Positions 50,086-59,806 are shown, counted from the first letter of the stretch. The stretch is DNA of 64,000 nt from an uncultured Clostridia bacterium (GCA_949290575.1 CASESJ010000001.1:310001-374000), one strand, 5' to 3'. Notes: generated by a model from the sequence alone, not told the origin. Numbers and translations: made by a program.

Positions 50086-50991
50086 TCACTTTAACAGACT
50101 TTTCACCAAATTTATATCGCCGCTCTCAGCCGCATTCTTCAGGCTTTTTATGTAATCTTCGCCGACAAACGTTTTTAGAGCGTATTCGACTTCAGCTTTT
50201 GAAAGCGCATCCATCGCGCCCGCGTATTTTGTTGCATCCGAAATCATTCCTATTTTTGTGACGTCTTCGCAGTTGTTTTCAAGAAAACTTATAAATTTCT
50301 GTGCATAAACTTTGTCCTCGCCGCCGCAGAGCACGCCTATGTTCTGATATAAATCGTTGAAGGTCGTCAAAGCCTTTACGCTGAAGGTCTCGCCTCGCGT
50401 CGTCAGCCTGTAAATATCCCTCTGCGTGCCGAGCAGATATTTGTATTCGCCCTTTATAAGCTCCAGATATGCCGATACGGAACTCTCTTCCGCCGCTCCG
50501 CCGAAGCCCTCCGAAAGCGCGGCAACCTTTGCAAGATTGTCTTTGCCCGCATTTACTACCGTATTGCTTGCGCGAGCGTCGGAAAAATCGGCGTTTTCAC
50601 CCAGAGTAATCAGACAATAGCCGCCCCTGCACCATGTCTTTTCGCTGTAATCTTCTGGAATATAGCTCTCAAGCCCGTAAAAACCTGCAGGATATGAGAT
50701 AATATCGGGAAGCACGCCCGCAGAAAGGTTTTTTCTTGCTGCGTCGGAAGATACAGATACAACTTTGACATATACAGAAGTACCTTTAAAACACTCTTCG
50801 CCTTTATCCTGAAGATATTGCGCGCGCGAACCCTTTCCGCCTTCGAAACCGTCTATCTGCCAGACAGTGAGCACCCGCATATGCTCCTGATTTTCAGAAG
50901 TACCTCCAGCCGAACATACTCCGAGAACGAGTGCCATAACGAATATGAATGCCATGGCGGCAAATAAAAATATCCGTTTTTTGCTTAACAT
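50086..50991 (-). CDS. Secreted solute-binding-like protein
   Basis: A 301-residue protein with an N-terminal signal segment (KKRIFLFAAMAFIFVMALVL) ending GVCSAGG. The Cys resembles a lipid attachment site, but the -1 residue is Val, not the usual Gly, Ala or Ser, so lipidation is uncertain. The rest looks like an extracellular binding protein of type 1 (VLTVWQIDGFEGGKG, DIISYPAGF), but no transporter genes are adjacent. There is no Shine-Dalgarno before the ATG, and two hairpins lie upstream. Confidence 0.7.
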   Translation of the reverse strand: MLSKKRIFLFAAMAFIFVMALVLGVCSAGGTSENQEHMRVLTVWQIDGFEGGKGSRAQYLQDKGEECFKGTSVYVKVVSVSSDAARKNLSAGVLPDIISYPAGFYGLESYIPEDYSEKTWCRGGYCLITLGENADFSDARASNTVVNAGKDNLAKVAALSEGFGGAAEESSVSAYLELIKGEYKYLLGTQRDIYRLTTRGETFSVKALTTFNDLYQNIGVLCGGEDKVYAQKFISFLENNCEDVTKIGMISDATKYAGAMDALSKAEVEYALKTFVGEDYIKSLKNAAESGDINLVKSLLK

Positions 50992-51028
50992 AGTTTATAA
51001 TATTACTTTTTTGCCGCAAAAATACATA

Positions 51029-51098
51029 AGGGATTACCCAATATAGGATAATCCCTGCTGTTTATCCGTCTGAAGCGCGCTCTTTCAGAGAGATAAAC
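51029..51098 (-). promoter_or_regulatory. Structured leader of the secreted-protein gene
   Basis: On the minus strand, GTTTATC (51092-51098) pairs with GATAAAC (51060-51066) around an inner CTGAA/TTCAG hairpin. A second stem (51046-51056 with 51029-51039, one mismatch) follows. It ends about 38 bases before the ATG at 50991. No known riboswitch is recognised. The remaining 51099-51210 shows no gene. Confidence 0.4.
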
Positions 51099-51210
51099 TA
51101 TTTTTAAAGCACATGCGCTTGTAAAATTATTTTGAGCTGATTGCGCATGATTATGCAGACCGGACGCGAAATTCTGCCATAGCCCGAATTAAAAATGAGG
51201 AATATAAATA

Positions 51211-51239
51211 AACTGCCGCAGCGTGCCGCTGCGGCAGTT
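51211..51239 (-). terminator. Terminator after the YebC gene
   Basis: Perfect 13-bp stem AACTGCCGCAGCG/CGCTGCGGCAGTT with a 3-base loop, followed by TATTTATATT on the minus strand. Confidence 0.85.
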
Positions 51240-51259
51240 ATTGAACTTATTAATTAAAA

Positions 51260-52000
51260 TCAGTCTTCGTCCTCTTCTTCGGGAAGTTCGACGTTGTGAT
51301 AGACGTTCTGAACGTCGTCAAGCTCTTCGAGTTTGTCAATCATCTTGATAAACGTTGCGAGCTTATCTTCGGGAAGAGTTATTGTGTTCTGGGAAACCAT
51401 CTTGATTTCAGCCTCGAGGAAGGTCACGCCCTTATCTTCGAAGTACTTGCGCACCGAAGAGAATGCCTCGGGCGTGGTATAGACCTCGTAGACGTCCTCC
51501 TGAACTACGTAGTCGTCCGCCTCGGCTTCGAGGCAGTACTCCATCATCGTGTCCTCGTCGAGGGCTACAGTCCTCTCTATGACGATTACACCCTTGTTGT
51601 CGAACTGGTAGCCGACGCAGCCGGGCTTGCCCATCTGACCTCCGCACCTCGACATTGTCGAAGAGATGTCGCCTGACGTGCGGTTTACGTTGTCGGTAAG
51701 CGTCTTTATGATGACGGCAGAACCTGCAACGCCGTAGCCTTCGTAGGTGAGTTCCTTGTAATCTTTGCCCGAAATCTCGCCTGCGGCCTTTGCTATCGAG
51801 CGTTTGATGTTGTCGTTGGGCATGTTTGCGGCTTTAGCCTTTGCTATTACGTCCGCAAGCTTGGAGTTGGTATCGGGATTTGGATTTCCCTTTGCAGCAA
51901 CGGCAAGCTCTCTGCCTATTTTTGTGAATATCGCGCCGCGCGCAGCATCGGTCTTGCTCTTCTTCGCGGCTATATTGTGCCATTTGGAATGTCCTGACAT
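51260..52000 (-). CDS. YebC/PmpR family protein
   Basis: A 246-residue protein of the YebC family, starting MSGHSKWHNIAAKKSKTDAA. Contains the family segments AKAANMPNDNIKRSIAKAAG and LTYEGYGVAGSAVIIKTLTD. Members were annotated as DNA-binding regulators; more recent work links some of them to relief of ribosome stalling at proline stretches. The C-terminus is very acidic (PEEEDED). Downstream of the SpoU methyltransferase by 1 base. Confidence 0.95.
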   Translation of the reverse strand: MSGHSKWHNIAAKKSKTDAARGAIFTKIGRELAVAAKGNPNPDTNSKLADVIAKAKAANMPNDNIKRSIAKAAGEISGKDYKELTYEGYGVAGSAVIIKTLTDNVNRTSGDISSTMSRCGGQMGKPGCVGYQFDNKGVIVIERTVALDEDTMMEYCLEAEADDYVVQEDVYEVYTTPEAFSSVRKYFEDKGVTFLEAEIKMVSQNTITLPEDKLATFIKMIDKLEELDDVQNVYHNVELPEEEDED

Positions 52001-52001
52001 A

Positions 52002-52736
52002 TTAATCCTCTTTCATGTTATTTTTAAGCGCGTACATCGCTATCGCCGCAGAAATAGCGGCATTTAAACTTTCGCAACTTGCGCGCATGGGTATGCTTAC
52101 GGTATGACTGCCGACAGAGACTATCTTTTCCGAAAGTCCGCTGCCCTCATTGCCTATGCAGAGGCAGAATTTTGCGGGCGGAACGAATGAAAAAATATCT
52201 TCGCCCTGCATATCCGCCGTGATGAGCGGAACGCCTTCGAGTGCGGACAGCACTTCCTGTGTATCCCCTTCGTGTATCTTCACAAAGAAAATACCGCTCA
52301 TGCTCGCCCTGACCACCTTAGGCGAAAACGGGTCGGCGCAATTTATGAGATATATATCCTCGTATCCCGCCGCATTTGCAGTACGTATAATCGTGCCTAC
52401 GTTGCCCGGGTCCTGAAGTCTGTCTAAAAGTATACACCTGCCCTCAGGCGGTTCGACAGACGTCTGAGGAAGCTTCACAGAGGCTATCACGCCCTGAGGC
52501 GTCTTTTCGGAAGATATATAAGAAAAGACCTCGCGCGAAACGACTACGGCATTTGCAAAGAACTGTGCATTCTCTTCAGTACATATGACAGACGTGACCT
52601 CTCCGCCCGAGGCTATGCATTCGCGTACAGGTTTAAGCCCTTCGACGAGATATTCGCCGCAGAGCTTTCTGTATTTCTTTTCGGACAGCGACGCTATCTT
52701 TTTTATGAGCGGGTTGCTTTTAGAGGTTATTACCAT
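52002..52736 (-). CDS. TrmH/SpoU family RNA 2'-O-methyltransferase
   Basis: About 244 residues with the N-terminal substrate-binding domain SKSNPLIKKIASLSEKKYRK and the SPOUT catalytic motifs LDRLQDPGNVGTIIRTANAA, CIGNEGSGLS and SIPMRASCESLNAAISAAI. Target rRNA or tRNA is unknown. Start choice between ATGs at 52736 and 52742 is uncertain because neither has a clear Shine-Dalgarno. It probably relies on read-through from rplT. Confidence 0.93.
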   Translation of the reverse strand: MVITSKSNPLIKKIASLSEKKYRKLCGEYLVEGLKPVRECIASGGEVTSVICTEENAQFFANAVVVSREVFSYISSEKTPQGVIASVKLPQTSVEPPEGRCILLDRLQDPGNVGTIIRTANAAGYEDIYLINCADPFSPKVVRASMSGIFFVKIHEGDTQEVLSALEGVPLITADMQGEDIFSFVPPAKFCLCIGNEGSGLSEKIVSVGSHTVSIPMRASCESLNAAISAAIAMYALKNNMKED

Positions 52737-52748
52737 AAACATTAAACA

Positions 52749-52775
52749 GGGTAGCTGCCAGAAAGTCAACTACCC
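52749..52775 (-). terminator. Weak hairpin after rplT
   Basis: Stem CTACCC/GGGTAG (52770-52775 with 52749-52754) followed on the minus strand by TGTTTAATG. It overlaps the approach to the SpoU start, so it is a partial terminator at best. Confidence 0.4.
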
Positions 52776-52789
52776 CGTAATTTACAAGA

Positions 52790-53140
52790 TTAAACAGCTG
52801 CCTTTGCTTTTTCTGCAAGAGCTGCGAATGCTGCGGCGTCGTTGACTGCGATATCAGCCAGAACCTTGCGGTTGAGGTTGATGCCGGCAACTTTGAGACC
52901 GTGCATGAATTTTGAATAGGAAAGTCCGTTAATTCTTGCCGCTGCGTTGATACGGGCAATCCAGAGCGAACGCATATCGCGCTTACGAAGTTTTCTTCCC
53001 GCATAAGCATAGTTGAGGGACTTCATTACGGCTTCCCTTGCTATTCTGTAAGACTTGGACTTACTGCCGAAATATCCCTTGGAAAGGCGCAATATCTTTC
53101 TGCGCTTCTTTAAAGCGTTTACAGTTCTCTTAATACGCAT
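52790..53140 (-). CDS. rplT: Ribosomal protein L20
   Basis: A 116-residue 50S protein with the typical basic N-terminus ([20 protein letters not shown]) and helical C-terminus. Third gene of infC-rpmI-rplT. In Firmicutes L20 represses its own operon by binding the infC leader. Confidence 0.98.
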   Translation of the reverse strand: MRIKRTVNALKKRRKILRLSKGYFGSKSKSYRIAREAVMKSLNYAYAGRKLRKRDMRSLWIARINAAARINGLSYSKFMHGLKVAGINLNRKVLADIAVNDAAAFAALAEKAKAAV

Positions 53141-53155
53141 ATCCCTTGTCCTCCT

Positions 53156-53356
53156 TTATGCCTTGTAAGGAATCATGTTCTTTACTGTTGATTCCTGCGT
53201 GGTGGAAACGAGCGTGTTCTGACGCAGGTTTCTCTTTCTCTTTCTGTTCTTAGTTTCCGCTTTATGGTTCTTGCCGCCGTGAGGTCTCTTCACCTTGCCG
53301 GTGGAAGTGAGCCAGAAGCGTTTTTTCGAACCGCTGTGCGATTTCTGCTTGGGCAT
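53156..53356 (-). CDS. rpmI: Ribosomal protein L35
   Basis: A 66-residue basic 50S protein (MPKQKSHSGSKKRFWLTSTG). Placed between infC and rplT with a strong AGGAGG upstream. Confidence 0.98.
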   Translation of the reverse strand: MPKQKSHSGSKKRFWLTSTGKVKRPHGGKNHKAETKNRKRKRNLRQNTLVSTTQESTVKNMIPYKA

Positions 53357-53408
53357 ATATTTATTCCTCCTGAAAATTTTACAGATTAATAATATTTTCC
53401 GCTCGCCG

Positions 53409-53927
53409 TCATGCTTTTGCGGGTGAAAGCATCATTGTGATGTTCCTGCCCTCGGCAAGAGGTTTTTTATCCTGAACGGCTTTACCGTCAAGTCCGGCAA
53501 AAAAGTCCTCCATGACCTTTATGCCCTGATAGGAACGCGAATTTTCACGCCCCTTCATGCGGATGGACACCTTGACCTTGTTGCCCTGCTCCAAAAACTT
53601 TAAGCACTGCTTGGTCTTTACCGCTATGTCGCCTACGTCGATAGTCATGGAAAGCCTTATCTCCTTGATTTCCACAACCGTCTGATTTCTGCGGCTCTCC
53701 TTGTCTTTCTTTGCCTGCTCGTACTTGAACTTGGAATAGTCCATGATTTTGCATACGGGAGGCTCGGCATTGGGCGAAATCTTTACGAGGTCGAGGTCGG
53801 CTTCCTCTGCCATGCGCAATGCCTGAACGGACGTCATTATGCCTACCATCTGTCCGTCTGCGCCAATGACCCTGACCTGCTTATCTCTTATCGCCTGATT
53901 AACTTGATAAAATTCCTTTTTTTCCAT
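53409..53927 (-). CDS. infC: Translation initiation factor IF-3
   Basis: A 172-residue initiation factor with the N-terminal NQAIRDKQVRVIGADGQMVG and C-terminal domain motifs IKEIRLSMTIDVGDIAVKTK and VKVSIRMKGRENS. The start here is a plain ATG with GAGGG about 4 bases upstream, not the rare AUU/AUA-type codon found in some bacteria. Heads the infC-rpmI-rplT operon. Confidence 0.98.
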   Translation of the reverse strand: MEKKEFYQVNQAIRDKQVRVIGADGQMVGIMTSVQALRMAEEADLDLVKISPNAEPPVCKIMDYSKFKYEQAKKDKESRRNQTVVEIKEIRLSMTIDVGDIAVKTKQCLKFLEQGNKVKVSIRMKGRENSRSYQGIKVMEDFFAGLDGKAVQDKKPLAEGRNITMMLSPAKA

Positions 53928-53946
53928 TGTCCCTCAATATCAAGAT

Positions 53947-54066
53947 AAAAAATAATCGGGATAAGCAAAACTTATCCCGACACAATGCACAAACGTACAA
54001 TTAACGCTCAAACATTATTTGCCCGTACCGCTACGCGTACGGCGAAAGGGAATAACCTTTGCTTAC
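53947..54066 (-). promoter_or_regulatory. infC leader with attenuator (L20-leader candidate)
   Basis: About 140 bases lie between the predicted transcription start and the infC ATG. The last hairpin TCGGGATAAG/CTTATCCCGA (53956-53965 with 53971-53980), followed on the minus strand by TTATTTTTT, is an intrinsic terminator placed before the gene. An upstream hairpin around CCGTACGCG/CGGTACGG (about 54020-54045) is present. The arrangement matches L20-controlled attenuation; the L20-binding motif itself is not verified. Confidence 0.65.
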
Positions 54067-54072
54067 CCGTAT

Positions 54073-54101
54073 ATAATACAGCAAATATCCGTCATTGTCA
54101 A
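54073..54101 (-). promoter_or_regulatory. Promoter of infC-rpmI-rplT
   Basis: TTGACA (54096-54101), 17-base spacer, TATTAT (54073-54078). It lies just inside the gap after thrS. Confidence 0.85.
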
Positions 54102-54111
54102 ATATTTTTTA

Positions 54112-56019
54112 TCAGAAAATAATTTTTTCTTTATCTTCCCTGACAACGGTTGCGATAAATTCATCCTTGGACACGGTATATTTTTCCTCTACGCCGCGCT
54201 TGTTGACGTTCACGCTGCCGTCCTCCGCTTCCTTATCGCCCACAACGACGACATAAGGCACTTTTTCCATCTTTGCCTCGCGTATCTTGTAGCCGATTTT
54301 TTCGTTCCTCATATCGCATTCGGCACGCAGTCCGGCCGCCTTGAGCTCCTCGCAAAGCTTCTGCGCATAATCTGCCGTTCTGTCCGTAATGGGCAGAATT
54401 TTAACCTGAACGGGAGCGAGCCATACGGGGAATTTGCCCGCAAAGTGCTCAATGAGTATGCCGATAAATCTTTCGATTGAACCGAAGATTGCGCGGTGTA
54501 TCATTATGGGTCTGTGCTTCATTCCGTCTTCGCCGACGTACTCGAGGTCGAAACGCTGAGGCATCTGGAAGTCGAGCTGTATAGTGCCGCACTGCCATGT
54601 TCTGCCTATGCTGTCCTGAAGGTGGAAGTCAATCTTGGGTCCGTAGAATGCGCCGTCGCCCTCATTGATTTCATACTCCAGTCCCAGCTCGTCGAGAGCC
54701 TTTCTCAACGCGTCGGTGGCAAGATTCCATTCCTCCTCCGTACCCATGCTGTCTGCGGGACGGGTGGAAAGCTCTATCTTATACTTGAAGCCGAACTGCT
54801 TATAGATTGTATCGGTAAGTCTTACAACGCCCTTGATTTCGTCGGTAATCTGCTCGGGAAGCATAAAGATGTGCGCATCGTCCTGCGTGAAGCAGCGAAC
54901 GCGGAAAAGTCCGTGAAGCTGTCCGCTCTTTTCGTGACGGTGCACAAGACCCATTTCCGCCATTCGGAGGGGCAGATCTTTATAGCTGTGTGGCGTGAGC
55001 TTGTACACAAGCATGCCGCCGGGGCAGTTCATGGGCTTTACGGCACAGTCCTCTCCGTCGATTTTTGTCGTGTACATGTTGTCCTTGTAGTGGTCCCAGT
55101 GACCCGAATTTTCCCACAGCGTTCTCGTGAGAATTATGGGCGTCTGTATCTCTACATAGCCCTCTTTGCGGTGCAGTTCGCGCCAGTAATCGACGAGAGT
55201 ATTTTTGAGCACCATGCCGTTGGGAAGGAAGAAAGGAAAGCCCTTGCCCTCGTTTAAAAGAGCAAAGAGTTTCAATTCCTTGCCGAGCTTGATGTGGTCG
55301 CGCTTTTTAGCCTCTTCAAGCATTTCGAAGTAAGCCTGCATTTCGTCCTTCTTGGCAAAGGCTACGCCGTAGATACGAGTGAGCATCTTGTTCTTTTCGT
55401 TGCCGCGCCAGTACGCGCCCGCAATGGAAACGAGCTTGAACGCCTTGATTTTGCCCGTTGAAGGCAGGTGAGGTCCGCGGCAGAGGTCGGTGAATGCACC
55501 CTGCTTATAGAAAGAAATTACGGCGTCCTCGGGCAGGTCGTTTATGAGCTCAACCTTATACTTTTCGCCGTAGCCTGCCATGAGTTCAAGAGCCTCGGCT
55601 CTGGGCAGTTCAAACCTTGTGATGGGCGTGTTAGCCTTTATGATTTTTGTCATCTCCGCTTCGATTTTGACAAAGTCTTCCTGCGTGATGGGCGTCTTGA
55701 AATCAATATCGTAATAGAAACCGTTGTCGATGACAGGTCCTATGGCAAGGTTGCAGGTAGGGAAAATGTTCTTTACCGCCTGCGCGAGAACGTGTGCGCA
55801 GGTGTGACGATAAACTTCAAGCCCCTCTTTGTCCTTGAGCGTGACAATCTCGACCTTGTCGCCCTCTCTGAGCGACTTTGAAAGGTCGCACAGCTCGCCG
55901 TTGACCTTCGCAGCGACGGCGTTGCGCGCAAGTCCCTCGGATATAGCCGAAGCCGCGTCCATGCAGGTTGCGTTGTCGGCAAGCGAGAGTTGTTCGTCGT
56001 TTTTGAGCAATACTTTCAT
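54112..56019 (-). CDS. thrS: Threonyl-tRNA synthetase
   Basis: A 635-residue class II synthetase. It has an N-terminal TGS domain (about 1-60), the editing domain with HTCAHVLAQAVKNIF and its later metal ligands, a catalytic core with FRVRCFTQDDAHIFM and RPADSMGTEEEWN, and a C-terminal anticodon-binding domain (PVQVKILPITDRTADYAQKL). Full length, so editing is expected to be intact. Controlled by a threonine T-box. Confidence 0.98.
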   Translation of the reverse strand: MKVLLKNDEQLSLADNATCMDAASAISEGLARNAVAAKVNGELCDLSKSLREGDKVEIVTLKDKEGLEVYRHTCAHVLAQAVKNIFPTCNLAIGPVIDNGFYYDIDFKTPITQEDFVKIEAEMTKIIKANTPITRFELPRAEALELMAGYGEKYKVELINDLPEDAVISFYKQGAFTDLCRGPHLPSTGKIKAFKLVSIAGAYWRGNEKNKMLTRIYGVAFAKKDEMQAYFEMLEEAKKRDHIKLGKELKLFALLNEGKGFPFFLPNGMVLKNTLVDYWRELHRKEGYVEIQTPIILTRTLWENSGHWDHYKDNMYTTKIDGEDCAVKPMNCPGGMLVYKLTPHSYKDLPLRMAEMGLVHRHEKSGQLHGLFRVRCFTQDDAHIFMLPEQITDEIKGVVRLTDTIYKQFGFKYKIELSTRPADSMGTEEEWNLATDALRKALDELGLEYEINEGDGAFYGPKIDFHLQDSIGRTWQCGTIQLDFQMPQRFDLEYVGEDGMKHRPIMIHRAIFGSIERFIGILIEHFAGKFPVWLAPVQVKILPITDRTADYAQKLCEELKAAGLRAECDMRNEKIGYKIREAKMEKVPYVVVVGDKEAEDGSVNVNKRGVEEKYTVSKDEFIATVVREDKEKIIF

Positions 56020-56062
56020 AAAATCCTCCTCTGCGGCTTGACCGCAGTTGCATATTTCGTAT

Positions 56063-56280
56063 AAAAAAAGCCCTTAAGCCGATTGAAATCGGTTTAAGGA
56101 CGCAAAATTCTCTTTGCGCGGTTCCACCTTAATTGTCTAAAGACCGCTCATTTATGCCCGATACGCAGCAGGTGGTTTCCCTTTATCCCTATCTTTGCGC
56201 GCCTTCCAGCCAAAGGGCGCGCTCTCTGAAAAATCTTCAGGAGGTACTTGTCCCGCAACGGGCGTCTGTATTTATTTATC
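56063..56280 (-). promoter_or_regulatory. T-box riboswitch (threonine) of thrS
   Basis: The minus strand carries the canonical T-box AAGGTGGAACCGCG (56117-56130). It is followed by a terminator stem (56072-56084 with 56087-56099) and seven T. Upstream is a long stem I region with AAGTA, GAGAG-type internal-loop bases and ACC codons at about 56172-56178 as candidate specifier for threonine. The bulge UGGA is complementary to the UCCA end of the tRNA-Thr (GGT) in this window. Confidence 0.93.
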
Positions 56281-56286
56281 GGTTAT

Positions 56287-56315
56287 ATCTTATAACCTTT
56301 CGTCCCTTTTGTCAA
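56287..56315 (-). promoter_or_regulatory. Promoter of thrS
   Basis: TTGACA (56310-56315), 17-base spacer, TAAGAT (56287-56292), starting the T-box leader. Confidence 0.85.
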
Positions 56316-56345
56316 CGATTTGCAAGCTATTAGGTTTAAAATTAT

Positions 56346-56374
56346 TTGCCTTTCGCGCGGCGAATATGTATAAT
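56346..56374 (+). promoter_or_regulatory. Promoter of leuS
   Basis: TTGCCT (56346-56351), 17-base spacer, TATAAT (56369-56374), divergent from the thrS promoter. The leuS leader is only about 25 bases, so no T-box controls it. Confidence 0.75.
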
Positions 56375-56404
56375 TATAGAGAATATTTATCAAGGAAGAA
56401 AACT

Positions 56405-58813
56405 ATGGCATACACCAACTTTAACGCAGTTGAAAAAAAATGGACGGAATACTGGGATAAGAACGGCACTTTCCACACCGACCTTCACGACTTCTCCAAA
56501 CCCAAGTATTACGTTCTCGATATGTTTCCCTATCCCTCCGGCGCGGGACTGCACGTCGGTCACCCCGAAGGCTACACGGCAACCGATATCATAGCCAGAA
56601 TGAAACGCATGCAGGGCTACAACGTCCTTCACCCCATCGGCTTCGACAGCTTCGGTCTGCCCGCAGAGCAGTTCGCCATCAAAACGGGACATCACCCCGG
56701 CGGCTTCACCCAGCAGAATATAGCGACCTTCACATCGCAGCTCAAGATGCTCGGTCTTTCCTACGACTGGACGCAGACAGTCTCTACCTGCGACCCTTCT
56801 TACTACAAGTGGACGCAGTGGATATTCAAGCAGCTGTGCATTGCCGGGCTTGCACGCTATGTGGAGACCCCCGTCAACTGGTGCGAAGAGCTGGGCACGG
56901 TGCTTGCCAACGACGAAATTATAGACGGCAAGAGCGAGCGCGGCGGTTTCCCCGTCGTGCGCAAGAATATGAAACAGTGGGTCATTGACATTAACAAGTA
57001 CGCAGAGCGCCTGCTCGAAGGACTTGACAAGCTTGACTGGCCCGAGGCTTCGAAAATCGCTCAGCGCAACTGGATTGGCAAATCTGTGGGCGCGGAAGTC
57101 ATCTTCAGAGTGGACGGAACTGACGAACAGTTCACCGTATTCACCACCCGCTGCGATACCCTCTTCGGCGCGACGTACTGCGTACTCGCACCCGAGCACA
57201 AACTCGTCGATAAAATCACCACCCCCGACAAAAAAGAAGAAGTCGAAAATTATAAAAAAATGTGCGCAAGCAAGTCCGACCTCGAGAGAACCGAACTCAA
57301 CAAGGACAAGACTGGCGCATTTACGGGCGCGTATGCCATAAATCCCGTAAACGGCAATAATATTCCCGTGTGGATTTCAGACTATGTGCTCACATCCTAC
57401 GGCACGGGCGCGATTATGGCTGTTCCCGCGCACGACACGCGCGACTACGAATTCGCAAAGAAGTTCTCTCTGCCGATAATTCAGGTTCTCGAGGGCGGAG
57501 ACATTGAGAAAGAGGCTTGGACGCAGGACGGCGTGCACATAAATTCTGGCTTTTTAAACGGGCTCAACAAACAGGACGCCATTGATAAAATGGCTGAGTG
57601 GCTGACAGAGCACAACTGCGGCAAGAAGGCGATTACCTATAAACTGCGCGAATGGATTTTTGCGCGTCAGAGATACTGGGGCGAACCACTGCCCGTCATT
57701 CACCTTGAAAACGGCGAAGTTGCCCTTCTCGACGACAGCCAGCTTCCGCTCATACTGCCCGAGATGGACGACTACAAGGCGCACGGAGGCAACGCACCAT
57801 TAGAAAACGCCAAAGATTGGGTAAACGTCACGGTTGACGGCATAAAGGGCAAGCGCGAGACGACCACAATGCCCGGCTCTGCCGGCTCGAGCTGGTATTT
57901 CCTGCGCTACTGCGACCCTCACAACGACGAGAAGTTTGCAGACTACGACCTTCTTAAACACTGGATGCCCGTAGACTTCTACTGCGGCGGCAAGGAGCAC
58001 CTTGTGGGTCACCTGCTCTATTCGAGGTTCTGGAACAACTTCCTCTACGACAAAGGCTATGTACCCTGTAAAGAGCCCTTCAAAAAGCTCTTCCATCAGG
58101 GCATGATTCTGGGCGAGGACGGTGAAAAGATGTCCAAGTCCAAGGGCAACGTTATAAACCCCAACGACGTAGTGCGCGATTACGGCGCGGACGTTTTGAG
58201 AATGTATGAAATGTTCATGGGTCCCGTTGCCGACACAAAGCCCTGGAACACAGCCAATATTGAGGGCGTAAAGAAGTTCATCGACAGAATTCACAGGCTT
58301 TATTTCGAAAGCGGAGCTATCTCCGACAAGCCAAATACTAACCTTGAAAAGATTTATAACCAGACCATAAAGAAAGTCACCGAGGACTACGGCGCGCTCA
58401 AGGTCAACACGGCTATTTCGCAGATGATGATTTTCGTCAATGCAATCTACAAGGAAATTGCCGACGGCAACTCCTTCCCCCGCGAATACGCTGAAGGACT
58501 TGTAAAGCTTCTCAACCCCCTCATACCCTTCCTGACGGAGGAAATATGGAACGAAGTTTTAGGGCACGAGGGCACTATGGCTTACGAAAAGTGGCCCGTC
58601 GCCGACGAGAGCAAGTGCGGCGAAGAAACTTTTGAATACGCCGTTCAGGTAAACAGCAGAATAAAGGCGAAGATTTCTCTTCCCGCGGACCTCACGCCGT
58701 CTCAGATTGAAGAGCGCGTGAGAGCGGACAAAGAAATTATGGCTTTCACCGAAGGCAAACCCGTAAAGAAATTCATCGTTGTTCCCAAACGCCTGATAAA
58801 CATAATAGTTTAA
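56405..58813 (+). CDS. leuS: Leucyl-tRNA synthetase
   Basis: An 802-residue class I synthetase. The signature HIGH-type motif is [20 protein letters not shown], and KMSKS is present as [14 protein letters not shown]. The CP1 editing domain lies at about 220-410 (including [20 protein letters not shown]). The ATG at 56405 is chosen because AAGGAAG lies 6 bases upstream; longer in-frame starts would run through the thrS T-box region. Confidence 0.98.
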   Translation: MAYTNFNAVEKKWTEYWDKNGTFHTDLHDFSKPKYYVLDMFPYPSGAGLHVGHPEGYTATDIIARMKRMQGYNVLHPIGFDSFGLPAEQFAIKTGHHPGGFTQQNIATFTSQLKMLGLSYDWTQTVSTCDPSYYKWTQWIFKQLCIAGLARYVETPVNWCEELGTVLANDEIIDGKSERGGFPVVRKNMKQWVIDINKYAERLLEGLDKLDWPEASKIAQRNWIGKSVGAEVIFRVDGTDEQFTVFTTRCDTLFGATYCVLAPEHKLVDKITTPDKKEEVENYKKMCASKSDLERTELNKDKTGAFTGAYAINPVNGNNIPVWISDYVLTSYGTGAIMAVPAHDTRDYEFAKKFSLPIIQVLEGGDIEKEAWTQDGVHINSGFLNGLNKQDAIDKMAEWLTEHNCGKKAITYKLREWIFARQRYWGEPLPVIHLENGEVALLDDSQLPLILPEMDDYKAHGGNAPLENAKDWVNVTVDGIKGKRETTTMPGSAGSSWYFLRYCDPHNDEKFADYDLLKHWMPVDFYCGGKEHLVGHLLYSRFWNNFLYDKGYVPCKEPFKKLFHQGMILGEDGEKMSKSKGNVINPNDVVRDYGADVLRMYEMFMGPVADTKPWNTANIEGVKKFIDRIHRLYFESGAISDKPNTNLEKIYNQTIKKVTEDYGALKVNTAISQMMIFVNAIYKEIADGNSFPREYAEGLVKLLNPLIPFLTEEIWNEVLGHEGTMAYEKWPVADESKCGEETFEYAVQVNSRIKAKISLPADLTPSQIEERVRADKEIMAFTEGKPVKKFIVVPKRLINIIV

Positions 58814-58822
58814 ATTCAAAGG

Positions 58823-58858
58823 AAACGCGCCGCTGCGATTGCAGCGGCGCGTTTATTT
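58823..58858. terminator. Terminator between leuS and the LysR gene
   Basis: Perfect 14-bp stem AAACGCGCCGCTGC/GCAGCGGCGCGTTT with a GATT loop, followed by ATTTTATT on the plus strand. The convergent LysR gene may also use it. Confidence 0.85.
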
Positions 58859-58880
58859 TATTCGGTTTTACCAATTATAT

Positions 58881-59798
58881 TCAGTTTCTTACGGCGTCGG
58901 AGACCGCATTCTGTCTGAGAAGTTCAATATATCTTTCAGCGAGGGCGGAAAGCACGGTATTGTCGCGCGTGACGCAGCCTATTTCCATATAGTCGTCCAC
59001 GTCGAGCGGTATGGCGACAATGTTGTTCCAGTTGAGTTCGCCGTTTATTATGCCGCTGGATATCGTATAGCCGTTCAGTCCTACGAGGCAGTTGAACAGC
59101 GTCGCCCTGTCCCTCACCCTGATATTCTTTGCCGAATAGTGCAGAGAGAGAATTTCTTCCGAAAAATAGAAAGAATTGTGCTCGCCCTGTTCGAAAGTGA
59201 GAAACGGATAGGGCGCGAGGTCCTCTAAAGAGACGCTCTTCTTCCCCGACAGAGGGTGAGATTTTGACACGAAAACATGTGGCGCGGCGGTAATTATGGG
59301 GGTAAACCTGAGTTCGTTTTCCCTCAGAACTTTAAGTATTACCGCACGGTTGAAATCGTTGAGATACAGAACCCCCACCTGACTGCGCATAGAGGCGACG
59401 TCCTCTATGATTTCGTAGGTCTGCGTTTCACGCATGCGGAAGTCGTATTCGTCCGCGCCCACTTCCTTTATGAGGGCTATGAACGCGTCGACGGCAAAGG
59501 AGTAATGCTGTCCCGAGACGCAGAAATTGCGACGCCTCTTCCTGACGCCCTTGTATTTTTCTTCGAGCAGGTTCATCTGCTCGGTCACCTGACGGGCATA
59601 GGATAAGAACTCCTCGCCCTCGGGCGTGAGCTCTACTCCGCGGTTTGTTCTGTTGAAAATGGTTATGCCGGTCTCCTTTTCGAGCTCCCTCACCGCCTGC
59701 GTCAGGCTGGGCTGGGACACGAAAAGCTTTTTCGCCGCGAGGCTGATTTTGCCCTCCTCGGCTATGCAGATGGCATACTTTAACTGCTGAAAGGTCAT
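58881..59798 (-). CDS. LysR-family transcriptional regulator
   Basis: A 305-residue regulator with an N-terminal winged helix (FQQLKYAICIAEEGKISLAA, KLFVSQPSLTQAVRELEKET) and a C-terminal substrate-binding-like domain that senses an unknown ligand. The ATG has no Shine-Dalgarno and lies 8 bases after the T tract of the acpP terminator, so expression probably depends on read-through from acpP. No obvious target gene is adjacent. Confidence 0.93.
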   Translation of the reverse strand: MTFQQLKYAICIAEEGKISLAAKKLFVSQPSLTQAVRELEKETGITIFNRTNRGVELTPEGEEFLSYARQVTEQMNLLEEKYKGVRKRRRNFCVSGQHYSFAVDAFIALIKEVGADEYDFRMRETQTYEIIEDVASMRSQVGVLYLNDFNRAVILKVLRENELRFTPIITAAPHVFVSKSHPLSGKKSVSLEDLAPYPFLTFEQGEHNSFYFSEEILSLHYSAKNIRVRDRATLFNCLVGLNGYTISSGIINGELNWNNIVAIPLDVDDYMEIGCVTRDNTVLSALAERYIELLRQNAVSDAVRN

Positions 59799-59806
59799 AT
59801 TATCAC

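Noticed and set aside
56195..56404. N-terminal extension of leuS
   Set aside because: The frame is open by chance across the complement of the thrS T-box. The ATG at 56405 has a ribosome site and fits the usual LeuRS N-terminus and the promoter at 56346-56374.
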